Origin: Megalopta genalis
Lineage: Eukaryota > Arthropoda > Insecta > Hymenoptera > Halictidae
Assembly (NCBI RefSeq): GCF_051020955.1
Contig: NW_027476334.1
Location: forward strand, 238,021 to 302,020
Length of the DNA stretch: 64,000 bases
Direction of reading: 5' to 3'
Shown: positions 10,691-26,000 of the stretch, one piece after another
How positions within the stretch are numbered: position 1 is the stretch's first letter
Layout: every line of letters starts with the position of its first letter
The notes under the pieces: model-generated
Seen by the model: the letters and a program-made list of their open reading frames with translations, nothing else
What the model was told of the DNA's origin: nothing
Databases searched by the model: none
Position numbers and translations under genes: made by a program

Positions 10691-11470
10691 ATAAACCTTC
10701 TAATTCGCATTGATTTGAAGCTAAATCATGTGTTTCGCATGGATTTGAAGCTACACACGTTTTTTTCGCATGCAGTTGAAGCTAAATCATGTACATCACA
10801 AGTATTTGAAGCTAAATCATTTGTCGCATGCATTCGAAGATAATCCATCTACTTCGCATTAATTTGAAGCTAAATCATGTGTTTCGCTTGGATTTGAAGA
10901 TAACTCGTTTGTTTCGCATGCTGTTGAAGCTAAATCATGTATATCACAAGTATTTGAAGCTAAACCATTTGTTTCGCATGGATTCGAAGATAAGCCTCCT
11001 ACTTCGCATTGATTTGAAGCTAAATCATGTGTTTCGCATGGATTTGAAGCTAACTCGTTTGTTTCGCATGCACTTGAAGCTGAACCATGTATATCACAAG
11101 TATTTGAAGCTAAACTATTCGTTTCGCATGGATTCGAAGGTAAGTCTCCCACTTCGCATTGATTTGAAGCTAAATCATGTGTTTCGCATGGATTTGAAGT
11201 TAACTCGTTTGTTTCGCATGCAGTTGAAGCTAAATCATGTATATCACAAGTATTTGCAGCTAAACCATTTGTTTCGCATGGATTCGAAGATAACCCTTCT
11301 ACTTCGCATTGATTTGAAGTTAAATCATGTGTTTCGCATGGATTTGAATCTAACTCGTTTATTTCGCATGCTGTTGAAGCTAAATCATGTATATCGCAAG
11401 TATATGAAGCTAATCCAATTGTTTCGCATGGATTCGAGGATAAGCCTTCCACTTCGCATTGATTTGAAAC
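10691..11470. repeat. Satellite segment joining the left mosaic to the 8.6-kb duplication
   Basis: Units here match parts of 4,240-4,690 and also 16,070-16,760 and 17,980-18,490, including the 28-base monomer with catttgtcgcatgca at about 10,800-10,827 and the run gaggataagccttcc near 11,440. This shows that the segment types are re-used in different neighbourhoods. The long open frame at 10,828-11,577 on + is the repeat translated; it ends where a 31-base monomer shifts the frame near 11,540. Confidence 0.84.
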
Positions 11471-14400
11471 TAAATCATGTGTTTCGCATGGATTTGAATC
11501 GAACTCGTTTGTTTCGAATGCTGTTGAAGCTAAATCATGTATATTCACAAGTATGTGAAGCGAAATCATTCGTTTAGCATGGATTTGAAGCTAAGCCATC
11601 AACTTCGCGTTGACTTGATGCTAAATCATGTTTTTAGTTTGGACTTGAAGCTAGCTCGTTTGTTTCGCATGTTGTTGAAGCTAAATCATGTATTTCACAA
11701 GTATTTGATGCTAAACCATTTGTTTCGCATTTATTCGAATCTAAGCCTTCTACTTCACATTGATTTGAGGCTAAATCATGTGTCTCGCTTGGATTTGAAG
11801 CTAACTCGTTTGTTTCGCATGCTGTTGAAGCTAAATCATGTATATCACAAGTATTTGAAGCTAAACCATTTGTTTCGCATGGATTCGAAGATAAGCCTTC
11901 TACTTCGCATTGACTTTAATCTAAATCATGTGTATCGCATGGATTTGATGCTAACTCGTTTGTTTCGCATGCTGTTGAAGCTAAATCATGTATATCACAA
12001 GTATTTGAAGCTAAACTATTCGTTTCGCATGGATTCGAAGATAAGCCTTCCACTTCGCATTGATTTGAAGCTAAATAATGTGTTTCTCATGGATTTGAAA
12101 TTAACTCGTTTGTTTCGCATGCAGTTGAAGCTATATCATGTATATCACAAGTATTTGAAGCTAAACCATTTGTTTCGCATGGATTCGAAGATAAGCCTCC
12201 TACTTCGCATTGATTTGAAGCTAAATCATCTGTTCGCATGGATTTGAAGCTAACTCGTTTGTTTCGATTGCTGTTGAAGCTAAATCATGTATATCACAAG
12301 TATTTGCAGCTAAACCATTTGTTTCGCATGGATTCGAAGATAAGCCTTCTACTTCGCATTGATTTGAAGCAAAATCATGCGTTTCGCATGGATTTGAATC
12401 TAACTCGTTTGTTTCGCACGCTGTTGAAGCTAAATCAAGTGTATCACAAGTATTTGAAGCTAAACCATTTGCTTCGCATGGATTCGAAGATCAGCCTTCG
12501 ACTTCGCATTGATTAGATGCTAAATCATGTGTTTCGCATGGATTTGAAGCTAACTCGTTTTTTTCGCATGCAGTTGAAGCTAAATCATGTACATCACAAG
12601 TATTTGAAGCTAAACCATTTGTTTCGCATGGATTCGAAGGTAATCCATGTTCTTCGCATTCATTTGAAGCTAAATTATGTGTTTCGATTGGATTTGAAGA
12701 TAACTCATTTGTTTCGCATGCTATTAAAGCTAAATCATGTATATCACAAGTATTTGAAGATAAACCATTTGTTTCGCATGGATTCGAAGATAATCCATCT
12801 ACTTCGCATTGATTTGAAGCTAAATCATGTGTTTCGCATGGATTTGAAGCTAACTCGTTTGTTTCGCATGCTGTTGAATCTAAATCATGTATATCACAAA
12901 TATTTGAAGCTATATCATATGTTTCGCATGGATTCGAAGATAACCCTTCTAAATCGAATTGATTTGAAGCTAAATCATGTGTTTCGCATGGATTTGAAGC
13001 TAAACTCGTTTTTTTCGCATGCAGTTGAAGCTAAATCATGTATATCACAAGTATTTGAAGCTAAACCATTTGTTTCGCATGGATTCGAAGATAAGCCTTC
13101 TACTTCGCATTGATTTTAATCTAAATCATGTGTATCGCATGGATTTGATTCTAACTCGTTTGTTTCGCATGCAGTTGAAGCTGAATCATGTATATCACAA
13201 CTATTTGAAGCTAAAATATTCGTTTCGCATGGATTCGAAGATAAGCCTTCCACTTCGCATTGATTTGAAGCTAAATCATGTGTTTCGCATGGATTTGAAT
13301 CTAACTCTTTTGTTTCGCATGCTGTTGAAGCTAAATCGTGTATATCACAAGTATTTGAAGCTATATCATTTGTTTCGCATGGATTCGAAAATAACCCTTC
13401 TACTTCGCATTGATTTCAAGTTAAATCATGTGTTTCGCATGGATTTGAATCTAACTCGTTTATTTCGTATGCTGTTGAAGCTAAATCATGTATATCACAA
13501 GTATATGAAGCTAATCCATTTGTTTCGCATGTATTCGAAGATAAGCCATCTACTTCGCATTGATTTGAAGCTAAATCATGAGTTTCGCATGGATTTGAAT
13601 CTAACTCGTTTGTTTCGCATGCTGTTGAAGCTAAATCAAGTGTATCACAAGTATTTGCAGCTAAACCATTTGTTTCGCATGGATTCGAAGATGAGCCTTC
13701 TACTTCGCATTGATTTTAATCTAAATCATGTGTATCGCATGGATTTGATTCTAACTCGTTTGTTTCGCATGCAGTTGAAGCTGAATCATGTATATCACAA
13801 GTATTTGAAGCTAAACTATTCGTTTCGCATGGATTCGAAGATAAGCCTTCCACTTCGCATTGATTAGAAGCTAAATCATGTGTTTCGCATGGATTTGAAT
13901 CTAACTCTTTTGTTTCGCATGCTGTTGAAGCTAAATCGTGTATATCACAAGTATTTGAAGCTATATCATTTGTTTCGCATGGATTCGAAGATAAGCCTCC
14001 TACTTCGCATTGATTTGAAGCTAAATCATGTGTTTCGCATGGATTTGAAGCTAACTCGTTTGTTTCGCATGCATTTGAAGCTGAATCATGTATATCACAA
14101 GTATTTGAAGCTAAACTATTCGTTTCGCATGGATTCGAAGATAAGCCTTCCACTTCGCATTGATTTGAAGCTAAATCATGTGTTTCGCATGGATTTGAAG
14201 CTAACTCGTTTGTTTCGCATGCAGTTGACGCTGAACCATGTATATCACAAGTATTTGAAGCTAAACTATTCGTTTCGCATGGATTCGAAGGTAAGTCTTC
14301 CACTTCGCATTGATTTGAAGCTAAATCATGTGTTTCGCATGGATTTGAATCTAACTCGTTTATTTCGTATGCTGTTGAAGCTAAATCATGTATATCACAA

Positions 14401-17400
14401 GTATATGAAGCTAATCCATTTGTTTCGCATGTATTCGAAGATAAGCCATCTACTTCGCATTGATTTGAAGCTAAATCATGTGTTTCGCATGGATTTGAAT
14501 CTAACTCGTTTGTTTCGCATGCTGTTGAAGCTAAATCAAGTGTATCACAAGTATTTGAAGCCAAACCATTTGCTTCGCATGGATTCGAAAATCAGCCTTC
14601 TACTTCGCATTGATTAGATGCTAAATCATGTGTTTCGCATGGATTTGAAGCTAACTCGTTTTTTTCGCATGCTGTTGAATCTAAATCATGTGTATCACAA
14701 GTATATGAATCTAATCCATTTGTTTCGCATGGATTCGAAGATAAGCCTTCCACTTCGCATTGATTTGAAGCTAAATCATGTGTTTCGCATGGATTTGAAG
14801 TTAACTCGTTTGTTTCGCATGCAGTTGAAGCTAAATCATGTATATCACAAGTATTTGCAGCTAAACCATTTGTTTCGCATGGATTCGAAGATAACCCTTC
14901 TACTTCGCATTAATTTGAAGCTAAATCATGTGTTTCGCATGGATTTGGATCTAACTCGTTTATTTCGCATGCTGTTGAAGCTAAATCATGTGTATCACAA
15001 GTATATGAATCTAATCCATTTGTTTCGCATGGATTCGAAGATAAGCCTTCCACTTCGCATTGATTTGAAGCTAAATCATGTGTTTCGCATGGATTTGAAG
15101 CTAACTCGTTTTTTTCGCATGCAGTTGAAGCTAAATCATGTACATCACAACTATTTGAAGCTAAACCATTTGTTACGCATGGATTCGAAGATAATCCATG
15201 TTCTTCGCATTCATTTGAAGCTAAATCATGTGTTTCGATTGGATTTGAAGATAACTCGTTTGTTTCGCATGCTGTTAAAGCTAAATCATGTATATCACAA
15301 GTATTTGAAGCTAAACTATTCGTTTCGCATGGATTCGAAGATAAGCCTTCCACTTCGCATTGATTAGAAGCTAAATCATGTGTTTCGCATGGCTTTGAAT
15401 CTAACTCTTTTGTTTCGCATGCTGTTGAAGCTAAATCGTGTATATCACAAGTATTTGAAGCTATATCATTTGTTTCGCATGGATTCGAAGATAAGCCTCC
15501 TACTTCGCATTGATTTGAAGCTAAATCATGTGTTTCGCATGGATTTGAAGCTAACTCGTTTGTTTCGCATGCATTTGAAGCTGAATCATGTATATCACAA
15601 GTATTTGAAGCTAAACTATTCGTTTCGCATGGATTCGAAGATAAGCCTTCCACTTCGCATTAATTTGAAGCTAAATCATGTGTTTCGCATGGATTTGAAG
15701 CTAACTCGTTTGTTTCGCATGCAGTTGAAGCTGAACCATGTATATCACAAGTATTTGAAGCTAAACTATTCGTTTCGCATGGATTCGAAGGTAAGTCTTC
15801 CACTTCGCATTGATTTGAAGCTAAATCATGTGTTTCGCATGGATTTGAAGCTAACTCGTTTGTTTCGCATGCTGTTGAATCTAAATCATGTATATCACAA
15901 GTATTTGAAGCTATATCATATGTTTCGCATGGATTCGAAGATAACCCTTCTAATTCGCATTGATTTGAAGCTAAATCATGTGTTTCGCATGGATTTGAAG
16001 CTAACTCGTTTGTTTCGCATGCAGTTGAAGCTAAATCATGTACATCACAAGTATTTGAAGCTAAATCATTTGTCGCATGCATTCGAAGATAATCCATCTA
16101 CTTCGCATTAATTTGAAGCTAAATCATGTGTTTCGCTTGGATTTGAAGATAACTCGTTTGTTTCGCATGCTGTTGAAGCTAAATCATGTATATCACAAGT
16201 ATTTGAAGCTAAACCATTTGTTTCGCATGGATTCGAAGATAAGCCTCCTACTTCGCATTGATTTGAAGCTAAATCATGTGTTTCGCATGGATTTGAAGCT
16301 AACTCGTTTGTTTCGCATGCACTTGAAGCTGAACCATGTATATCACAAGTATAAGAGGCTAAACTATTCGTGTCGCATGGATTCGAAGGTAAGTCTTCCA
16401 CTTCGCATTGATTTGAAGCTAAATCATGTGTTTCGCATGGATTTGAAGTTAACTCGTTTGTTTCGCATGCAGTTGAAGCTAAATCATGAATATCACAAGT
16501 ATTTGCAGCTAAACCATTTGTTTCCCATGGATTCGAAGATAACCCTTCTACTTCGCATTGATTTGAAGTTAAATCATGTGTTTCGCATGGATTTGAATCT
16601 AACTCGTTTATTTCGCATGCTGTTGAAGCTAAATCATGTATATCGCAAGTATATGAAGCTAATCCAATTGTTTCGCATGGATTCGAGGATAAGCCTTCCA
16701 CTTCGCATTGATTTGAAACTAAATCATGTGTTTCGCATGGATTTGAATCGAACTCGTTTGTTTCGAATGCTGTTGAAGCTATATCAAGTGTATCACAAGT
16801 ATTTGAAGCCAAACCATTTGCTTCGCATGGATTCGAAGATCAGCCTTCTACTTCGCATTTATTAGATGCTAAATCATGTGTTTCGCATGGGTTTGAAGCT
16901 AACTCGTTTGTTTCGCCTGCATTTGAAGCTATATCACTTATATTCACAAGTATGTGAAGCTAAATCTTTCGTTTCGCATGGATTTGAAGCTAAGCCATCA
17001 ACTTCGCGTTGAATTGATGCTAAATCATGTTTTTCGTTTGGACTTGAAGCTAACTCGTTTATTCCGCATGCTGTTGATGCTAAATCAAGTGTATCACAAG
17101 TATTTGAATCCAAATCATGTGTTTCGCATGGATTTGAAGCTAACTCGTTTGTTTCGCATGCAGTTGAAGCTGAATCATGTATATCACAAGCATTTGAACG
17201 TAACTATTCGTTTCGCATGGATTCGAAGATAAGCCTTCCACTTCGCATTGATTTGAAGCTAAATCATCGGTTCCGCATGGATTTGAAGCTAACTCGTTTG
17301 TTTCGCCTGCATTTGAAGCCATATCACTTATATTTCAAGTATGTGAAGCTAAATCATTCGTTTCGCATGGATTTGAAGCTAAGCCATCAACTTCGCGTTG

Positions 17401-20049
17401 ACTTGATGCTAAATCATGTTTTTCGTTTGGACTTGAAGCAAACTCGTTTGTTTCGCATGTTGTTGAAGCTAAATCATGTATATCACAAGTATTTGAAGCT
17501 AAACCATTTGATTCCCATGGATTTGAAGCTAAGCTTTCAACTTCGCATTGATTTGAATATAAGTCATGTGTTTCGCATGGATTTGAAGCTAACTCGTTTG
17601 TTTCGCATGCTGTTGAAGCTAAATCATGTATATTACAAGTATTTGAAGCTAAAGCATTTGTTTCGCATGGATTCGAAGATAAGCCTCCTACTTCGAAATT
17701 GATTTGAAGCTAAATCATGTGTTCGCATGGATTTGAATCTAACTCGTTTGTTTCGCATGCTGTTGAAACTAAATCATGTATATCACAAGTATTTGAAGCT
17801 ATATCATTTGTTTCGCATGGATTCGAAGATAACCCTTCTACTTCGCATTCATTTGATGCTAAATCATTTGTTTCAGATGGATTTGTAGCTAACTCGTTTG
17901 TTTCGCATGCAGTTGAAGCTAAATCATGTATATCATAAGTATTTGAAGCTAAACCATTAGTTTCGCATGGATTCGAAGATAAGCCTCCTACTTCGCGTTG
18001 ATTTGAAGCTAAATCATGTGTTTCGCATGGATTTGAAGCTAACTCGTTTGTTTCGCATGCACTTGAAGCTGAACCATGTATATCACAAGTATTTGAAGCT
18101 AAACTATTCGTTTCGCATGGATTCGAAGGTAAGTCTTCCACTTCGCATTGATTTGAAGCTAAATCATGTGTTTCGCATGGATTTGAAGTTAACTCGTTTG
18201 TTTCGCATGCAGTTGAAGCTAAATCATGTATATCACAAGTATTTGCAGCTAAACCATTTGTTTCGCATGGATTCGAAGATAACCCTTCTACTTCGCATTG
18301 ATTTGAAGTTAAATCATGTGTTTCGCATGGATTTGAATCTAACTCGTTTATTTCGCATGCTGTTGAAGATAAATCATGTATATCGCAAGTATATGAAGCT
18401 AATCCAATTGTTTCGCATGGATTCGAGGATAAGCCTTCCACTTCGCATTGATTTGAAACTAAATCATGTGTTTCGCATGGATTTGAATCGAACTCGTTTG
18501 TTTCGAATGCTGTTGAAGCTAAATCATGTATATCACAAGTATTTGAAGTTAAACAATTTGTTTCGCATGGATTCGATGATAACCCATGTACTTCGCATTG
18601 ATTTGAAGCTAAATCATGTTTTTGCATGGATTTGAAGCTACCTCGTTTGTTTCGCATGCTGTTGAAGCTATATCAAGTGTATCACAAGTATTTGAAGCCA
18701 AACCATTTGCTTCGCATGGATTCGAAGATCAGCCTTCTACTTCGCATTTATTAGATGCTAAATCATGTGTTTCGCATGGGTTTGAAGCTAACTCGTTTGT
18801 TGCGCCTGCATTTGAAGCTATATCACTTATATTCACAAGTATGTGAAGCTAAATCTTCCGTTTCGCATGGATTTGAAGCTAAGCCATCAACTTCGCGTTG
18901 AATTGATGCTAAATCATGTTTTTCGTTTGGACTTGAAGCTAACTCGTTTATTCCGCATGCTGTTGATGCTAAATCAAGTGTATCACAAGTATTTGAATCC
19001 AAATCATGTGTTTCGCATGGATTTGAAGCTAACTCGTTTGTTTCGCATGCAGTTGAAGCTGAATCATGTATATCACAAGCATTTGAACGTAACTATTCGT
19101 TTCGCATGGATTCGAAGATAAGCCTTCCACTTCGCATTGATTTGAAGCTAAATCATCGGTTCCGCATGGATTTGAAGCTAACTCGTTTGTTTCGCCTGCA
19201 TTTGAAGCCATATCACTTATATTTTCAAGTATGTGAAGCTAAATCATTCGTTTCGCATGGATTTGAAGCTAAGCCATCAACTTCGCGTTGACTTGATGCT
19301 AAATCATGTTTTTCGTTTGGACTTGAAGCAAACTCGTTTGTTTCGCATGTTGTTGAAGCTAAATCATGTATATCACAAGTATTTGAAGCTAAACCATTTG
19401 ATTCCCATGGATTTGAAGCTAAGCTTTCAACTTCGCATTGATTTGAATATAAGTCATGTGTTTCGCATGGATTTGAAGCTAACTCGTTTGTTTCGCATGC
19501 TGTTGAAGCTAAATCATGTATATTACAAGTATTTGAAGCTAAAGCATTTGTTTCGCATGGATTCGAAGATAAGCCTCCTACTTCGAAATTGATTTGAAGC
19601 TAAATCATGTGTTCGCACGGATTTGAATCTAACTCGTTTGTTTCGCACGCTGTTCAAGCTAAATCAAGTGTATCACAAGTATTTGAAGCTAAACCATTTG
19701 CTTCGCATGTATTCGTAGATCGGCCTTCTACTTCGCAGTTATTAGATGCTAAATCATGTGTTTCGCATGGATTTGAAGCTAACTCGTTTGTTTCGCATGC
19801 AGTTGAAGCTGAATCATGTATATCACAAGCATTTGAAGCTAAACTATTCGTTTCGTATGGATTCGAAGATAAGCCTTCCACTTCGCATTGATTTGCAGCT
19901 GAATCATGTGTTCCGCATGGATTTGAAGCTAACTCTTTTGTTTCGCATGCTGTTGAAGCTAAATCATGTATATCACAAGTATTTGAAGTTATACCATTTG
20001 TTTCGCATGGATTCGAAGATAAGCCTCCTACTTCGCATTGATTTGAAGC
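11471..20049. repeat. 8,579-base higher-order unit, copy 1
   Basis: The succession of monomer variants from about 11,471 recurs at an offset of exactly 8,579 for thousands of bases, for example at 12,517 and 21,096, 14,618 and 23,197, and 16,077 and 24,656. The repeat length is 286 monomers minus one base. Copy 1 carries a one-base shorter run at about 17,331-17,340 (tatatttcaag against tatattttcaag). It contains an internal duplication: about 16,760-17,720 matches 18,650-19,610 at an offset of about 1,889-1,890. No non-satellite sequence is found within it. Confidence 0.9.
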
Positions 20050-23000
20050 TAAATCATGTGTTTCGCATGGATTTGAATCGAACTCGTTTGTTTCGAATGC
20101 TGTTGAAGCTAAATCATGTATATTCACAAGTATGTGAAGCGAAATCATTCGTTTAGCATGGATTTGAAGCTAAGCCATCAACTTCGCGTTGACTTGATGC
20201 TAAATCATGTTTTTAGTTTGGACTTGAAGCTAGCTCGTTTGTTTCGCATGTTGTTGAAGCTAAATCATGTATTTCACAAGTATTTGATGCTAAACCATTT
20301 GTTTCGCATTTATTCGAATCTAAGCCTTCTACTTCACATTGATTTGAGGCTAAATCATGTGTCTCGCTTGGATTTGAAGCTAACTCGTTTGTTTCGCATG
20401 CTGTTGAAGCTAAATCATGTATATCACAAGTATTTGAAGCTAAACCATTTGTTTCGCATGGATTCGAAGATAAGCCTTCTACTTCGCATTGACTTTAATC
20501 TAAATCATGTGTATCGCATGGATTTGATGCTAACTCGTTTGTTTCGCATGCTGTTGAAGCTAAATCATGTATATCACAAGTATTTGAAGCTAAACTATTC
20601 GTTTCGCATGGATTCGAAGATAAGCCTTCCACTTCGCATTGATTTGAAGCTAAATAATGTGTTTCTCATGGATTTGAAATTAACTCGTTTGTTTCGCATG
20701 CAGTTGAAGCTATATCATGTATATCACAAGTATTTGAAGCTAAACCATTTGTTTCGCATGGATTCGAAGATAAGCCTCCTACTTCGCATTGATTTGAAGC
20801 TAAATCATCTGTTCGCATGGATTTGAAGCTAACTCGTTTGTTTCGATTGCTGTTGAAGCTAAATCATGTATATCACAAGTATTTGCAGCTAAACCATTTG
20901 TTTCGCATGGATTCGAAGATAAGCCTTCTACTTCGCATTGATTTGAAGCAAAATCATGCGTTTCGCATGGATTTGAATCTAACTCGTTTGTTTCGCACGC
21001 TGTTGAAGCTAAATCAAGTGTATCACAAGTATTTGAAGCTAAACCATTTGCTTCGCATGGATTCGAAGATCAGCCTTCGACTTCGCATTGATTAGATGCT
21101 AAATCATGTGTTTCGCATGGATTTGAAGCTAACTCGTTTTTTTCGCATGCAGTTGAAGCTAAATCATGTACATCACAAGTATTTGAAGCTAAACCATTTG
21201 TTTCGCATGGATTCGAAGGTAATCCATGTTCTTCGCATTCATTTGAAGCTAAATTATGTGTTTCGATTGGATTTGAAGATAACTCATTTGTTTCGCATGC
21301 TATTAAAGCTAAATCATGTATATCACAAGTATTTGAAGATAAACCATTTGTTTCGCATGGATTCGAAGATAATCCATCTACTTCGCATTGATTTGAAGCT
21401 AAATCATGTGTTTCGCATGGATTTGAAGCTAACTCGTTTGTTTCGCATGCTGTTGAATCTAAATCATGTATATCACAAATATTTGAAGCTATATCATATG
21501 TTTCGCATGGATTCGAAGATAACCCTTCTAAATCGAATTGATTTGAAGCTAAATCATGTGTTTCGCATGGATTTGAAGCTAAACTCGTTTTTTTCGCATG
21601 CAGTTGAAGCTAAATCATGTATATCACAAGTATTTGAAGCTAAACCATTTGTTTCGCATGGATTCGAAGATAAGCCTTCTACTTCGCATTGATTTTAATC
21701 TAAATCATGTGTATCGCATGGATTTGATTCTAACTCGTTTGTTTCGCATGCAGTTGAAGCTGAATCATGTATATCACAACTATTTGAAGCTAAAATATTC
21801 GTTTCGCATGGATTCGAAGATAAGCCTTCCACTTCGCATTGATTTGAAGCTAAATCATGTGTTTCGCATGGATTTGAATCTAACTCTTTTGTTTCGCATG
21901 CTGTTGAAGCTAAATCGTGTATATCACAAGTATTTGAAGCTATATCATTTGTTTCGCATGGATTCGAAAATAACCCTTCTACTTCGCATTGATTTCAAGT
22001 TAAATCATGTGTTTCGCATGGATTTGAATCTAACTCGTTTATTTCGTATGCTGTTGAAGCTAAATCATGTATATCACAAGTATATGAAGCTAATCCATTT
22101 GTTTCGCATGTATTCGAAGATAAGCCATCTACTTCGCATTGATTTGAAGCTAAATCATGAGTTTCGCATGGATTTGAATCTAACTCGTTTGTTTCGCATG
22201 CTGTTGAAGCTAAATCAAGTGTATCACAAGTATTTGCAGCTAAACCATTTGTTTCGCATGGATTCGAAGATGAGCCTTCTACTTCGCATTGATTTTAATC
22301 TAAATCATGTGTATCGCATGGATTTGATTCTAACTCGTTTGTTTCGCATGCAGTTGAAGCTGAATCATGTATATCACAAGTATTTGAAGCTAAACTATTC
22401 GTTTCGCATGGATTCGAAGATAAGCCTTCCACTTCGCATTGATTAGAAGCTAAATCATGTGTTTCGCATGGATTTGAATCTAACTCTTTTGTTTCGCATG
22501 CTGTTGAAGCTAAATCGTGTATATCACAAGTATTTGAAGCTATATCATTTGTTTCGCATGGATTCGAAGATAAGCCTCCTACTTCGCATTGATTTGAAGC
22601 TAAATCATGTGTTTCGCATGGATTTGAAGCTAACTCGTTTGTTTCGCATGCATTTGAAGCTGAATCATGTATATCACAAGTATTTGAAGCTAAACTATTC
22701 GTTTCGCATGGATTCGAAGATAAGCCTTCCACTTCGCATTGATTTGAAGCTAAATCATGTGTTTCGCATGGATTTGAAGCTAACTCGTTTGTTTCGCATG
22801 CAGTTGACGCTGAACCATGTATATCACAAGTATTTGAAGCTAAACTATTCGTTTCGCATGGATTCGAAGGTAAGTCTTCCACTTCGCATTGATTTGAAGC
22901 TATATCATGTGTTTCGCATGGATTTGAATCTAACTCGTTTATTTCGTATGCTGTTGAAGCTAAATCATGTATATCACAAGTATATGAAGCTAATCCATTT

Positions 23001-26000
23001 GTTTCGCATGTATTCGAAGATAAGCCATCTACTTCGCATTGATTTGAAGCTAAATCATGTGTTTCGCATGGATTTGAATCTAACTCGTTTGTTTCGCATG
23101 CTGTTGAAGCTAAATCAAGTGTATCACAAGTATTTGAAGCCAAACCATTTGCTTCGCATGGATTCGAAAATCAGCCTTCTACTTCGCATTGATTAGATGC
23201 TAAATCATGTGTTTCGCATGGATTTGAAGCTAACTCGTTTTTTTCGCATGCTGTTGAATCTAAATCATGTGTATCACAAGTATATGAATCTAATCCATTT
23301 GTTTCGCATGGATTCGAAGATAAGCCTTCCACTTCGCATTGATTTGAAGCTAAATCATGTGTTTCGCATGGATTTGAAGTTAACTCGTTTGTTTCGCATG
23401 CAGTTGAAGCTAAATCATGTATATCACAAGTATTTGCAGCTAAACCATTTGTTTCGCATGGATTCGAAGATAACCCTTCTACTTCGCATTAATTTGAAGC
23501 TAAATCATGTGTTTCGCATGGATTTGGATCTAACTCGTTTATTTCGCATGCTGTTGAAGCTAAATCATGTGTATCACAAGTATATGAATCTAATCCATTT
23601 GTTTCGCATGGATTCGAAGATAAGCCTTCCACTTCGCATTGATTTGAAGCTAAATCATGTGTTTCGCATGGATTTGAAGCTAACTCGTTTTTTTCGCATG
23701 CAGTTGAAGCTAAATCATGTACATCACAACTATTTGAAGCTAAACCATTTGTTACGCATGGATTCGAAGATAATCCATGTTCTTCGCATTCATTTGAAGC
23801 TAAATCATGTGTTTCGATTGGATTTGAAGATAACTCGTTTGTTTCGCATGCTGTTAAAGCTAAATCATGTATATCACAAGTATTTGAAGCTAAACTATTC
23901 GTTTCGCATGGATTCGAAGATAAGCCTTCCACTTCGCATTGATTAGAAGCTAAATCATGTGTTTCGCATGGCTTTGAATCTAACTCTTTTGTTTCGCATG
24001 CTGTTGAAGCTAAATCGTGTATATCACAAGTATTTGAAGCTATATCATTTGTTTCGCATGGATTCGAAGATAAGCCTCCTACTTCGCATTGATTTGAAGC
24101 TAAATCATGTGTTTCGCATGGATTTGAAGCTAACTCGTTTGTTTCGCATGCATTTGAAGCTGAATCATGTATATCACAAGTATTTGAAGCTAAACTATTC
24201 GTTTCGCATGGATTCGAAGATAAGCCTTCCACTTCGCATTAATTTGAAGCTAAATCATGTGTTTCGCATGGATTTGAAGCTAACTCGTTTGTTTCGCATG
24301 CAGTTGAAGCTGAACCATGTATATCACAAGTATTTGAAGCTAAACTATTCGTTTCGCATGGATTCGAAGGTAAGTCTTCCACTTCGCATTGATTTGAAGC
24401 TAAATCATGTGTTTCGCATGGATTTGAAGCTAACTCGTTTGTTTCGCATGCTGTTGAATCTAAATCATGTATATCACAAGTATTTGAAGCTATATCATAT
24501 GTTTCGCATGGATTCGAAGATAACCCTTCTAATTCGCATTGATTTGAAGCTAAATCATGTGTTTCGCATGGATTTGAAGCTAACTCGTTTGTTTCGCATG
24601 CAGTTGAAGCTAAATCATGTACATCACAAGTATTTGAAGCTAAATCATTTGTCGCATGCATTCGAAGATAATCCATCTACTTCGCATTAATTTGAAGCTA
24701 AATCATGTGTTTCGCTTGGATTTGAAGATAACTCGTTTGTTTCGCATGCTGTTGAAGCTAAATCATGTATATCACAAGTATTTGAAGCTAAACCATTTGT
24801 TTCGCATGGATTCGAAGATAAGCCTCCTACTTCGCATTGATTTGAAGCTAAATCATGTGTTTCGCATGGATTTGAAGCTAACTCGTTTGTTTCGCATGCA
24901 CTTGAAGCTGAACCATGTATATCACAAGTATAAGAGGCTAAACTATTCGTGTCGCATGGATTCGAAGGTAAGTCTTCCACTTCGCATTGATTTGAAGCTA
25001 AATCATGTGTTTCGCATGGATTTGAAGTTAACTCGTTTGTTTCGCATGCAGTTGAAGCTAAATCATGAATATCACAAGTATTTGCAGCTAAACCATTTGT
25101 TTCCCATGGATTCGAAGATAACCCTTCTACTTCGCATTGATTTGAAGTTAAATCATGTGTTTCGCATGGATTTGAATCTAACTCGTTTATTTCGCATGCT
25201 GTTGAAGCTAAATCATGTATATCGCAAGTATATGAAGCTAATCCAATTGTTTCGCATGGATTCGAGGATAAGCCTTCCACTTCGCATTGATTTGAAACTA
25301 AATCATGTGTTTCGCATGGATTTGAATCGAACTCGTTTGTTTCGAATGCTGTTGAAGCTATATCAAGTGTATCACAAGTATTTGAAGCCAAACCATTTGC
25401 TTCGCATGGATTCGAAGATCAGCCTTCTACTTCGCATTTATTAGATGCTAAATCATGTGTTTCGCATGGGTTTGAAGCTAACTCGTTTGTTTCGCCTGCA
25501 TTTGAAGCTATATCACTTATATTCACAAGTATGTGAAGCTAAATCTTTCGTTTCGCATGGATTTGAAGCTAAGCCATCAACTTCGCGTTGAATTGATGCT
25601 AAATCATGTTTTTCGTTTGGACTTGAAGCTAACTCGTTTATTCCGCATGCTGTTGATGCTAAATCAAGTGTATCACAAGTATTTGAATCCAAATCATGTG
25701 TTTCGCATGGATTTGAAGCTAACTCGTTTGTTTCGCATGCAGTTGAAGCTGAATCATGTATATCACAAGCATTTGAACGTAACTATTCGTTTCGCATGGA
25801 TTCGAAGATAAGCCTTCCACTTCGCATTGATTTGAAGCTAAATCATCGGTTCCGCATGGATTTGAAGCTAACTCGTTTGTTTCGCCTGCATTTGAAGCCA
25901 TATCACTTATATTTTCAAGTATGTGAAGCTAAATCATTCGTTTCGCATGGATTTGAAGCTAAGCCATCAACTTCGCGTTGACTTGATGCTAAATCATGTT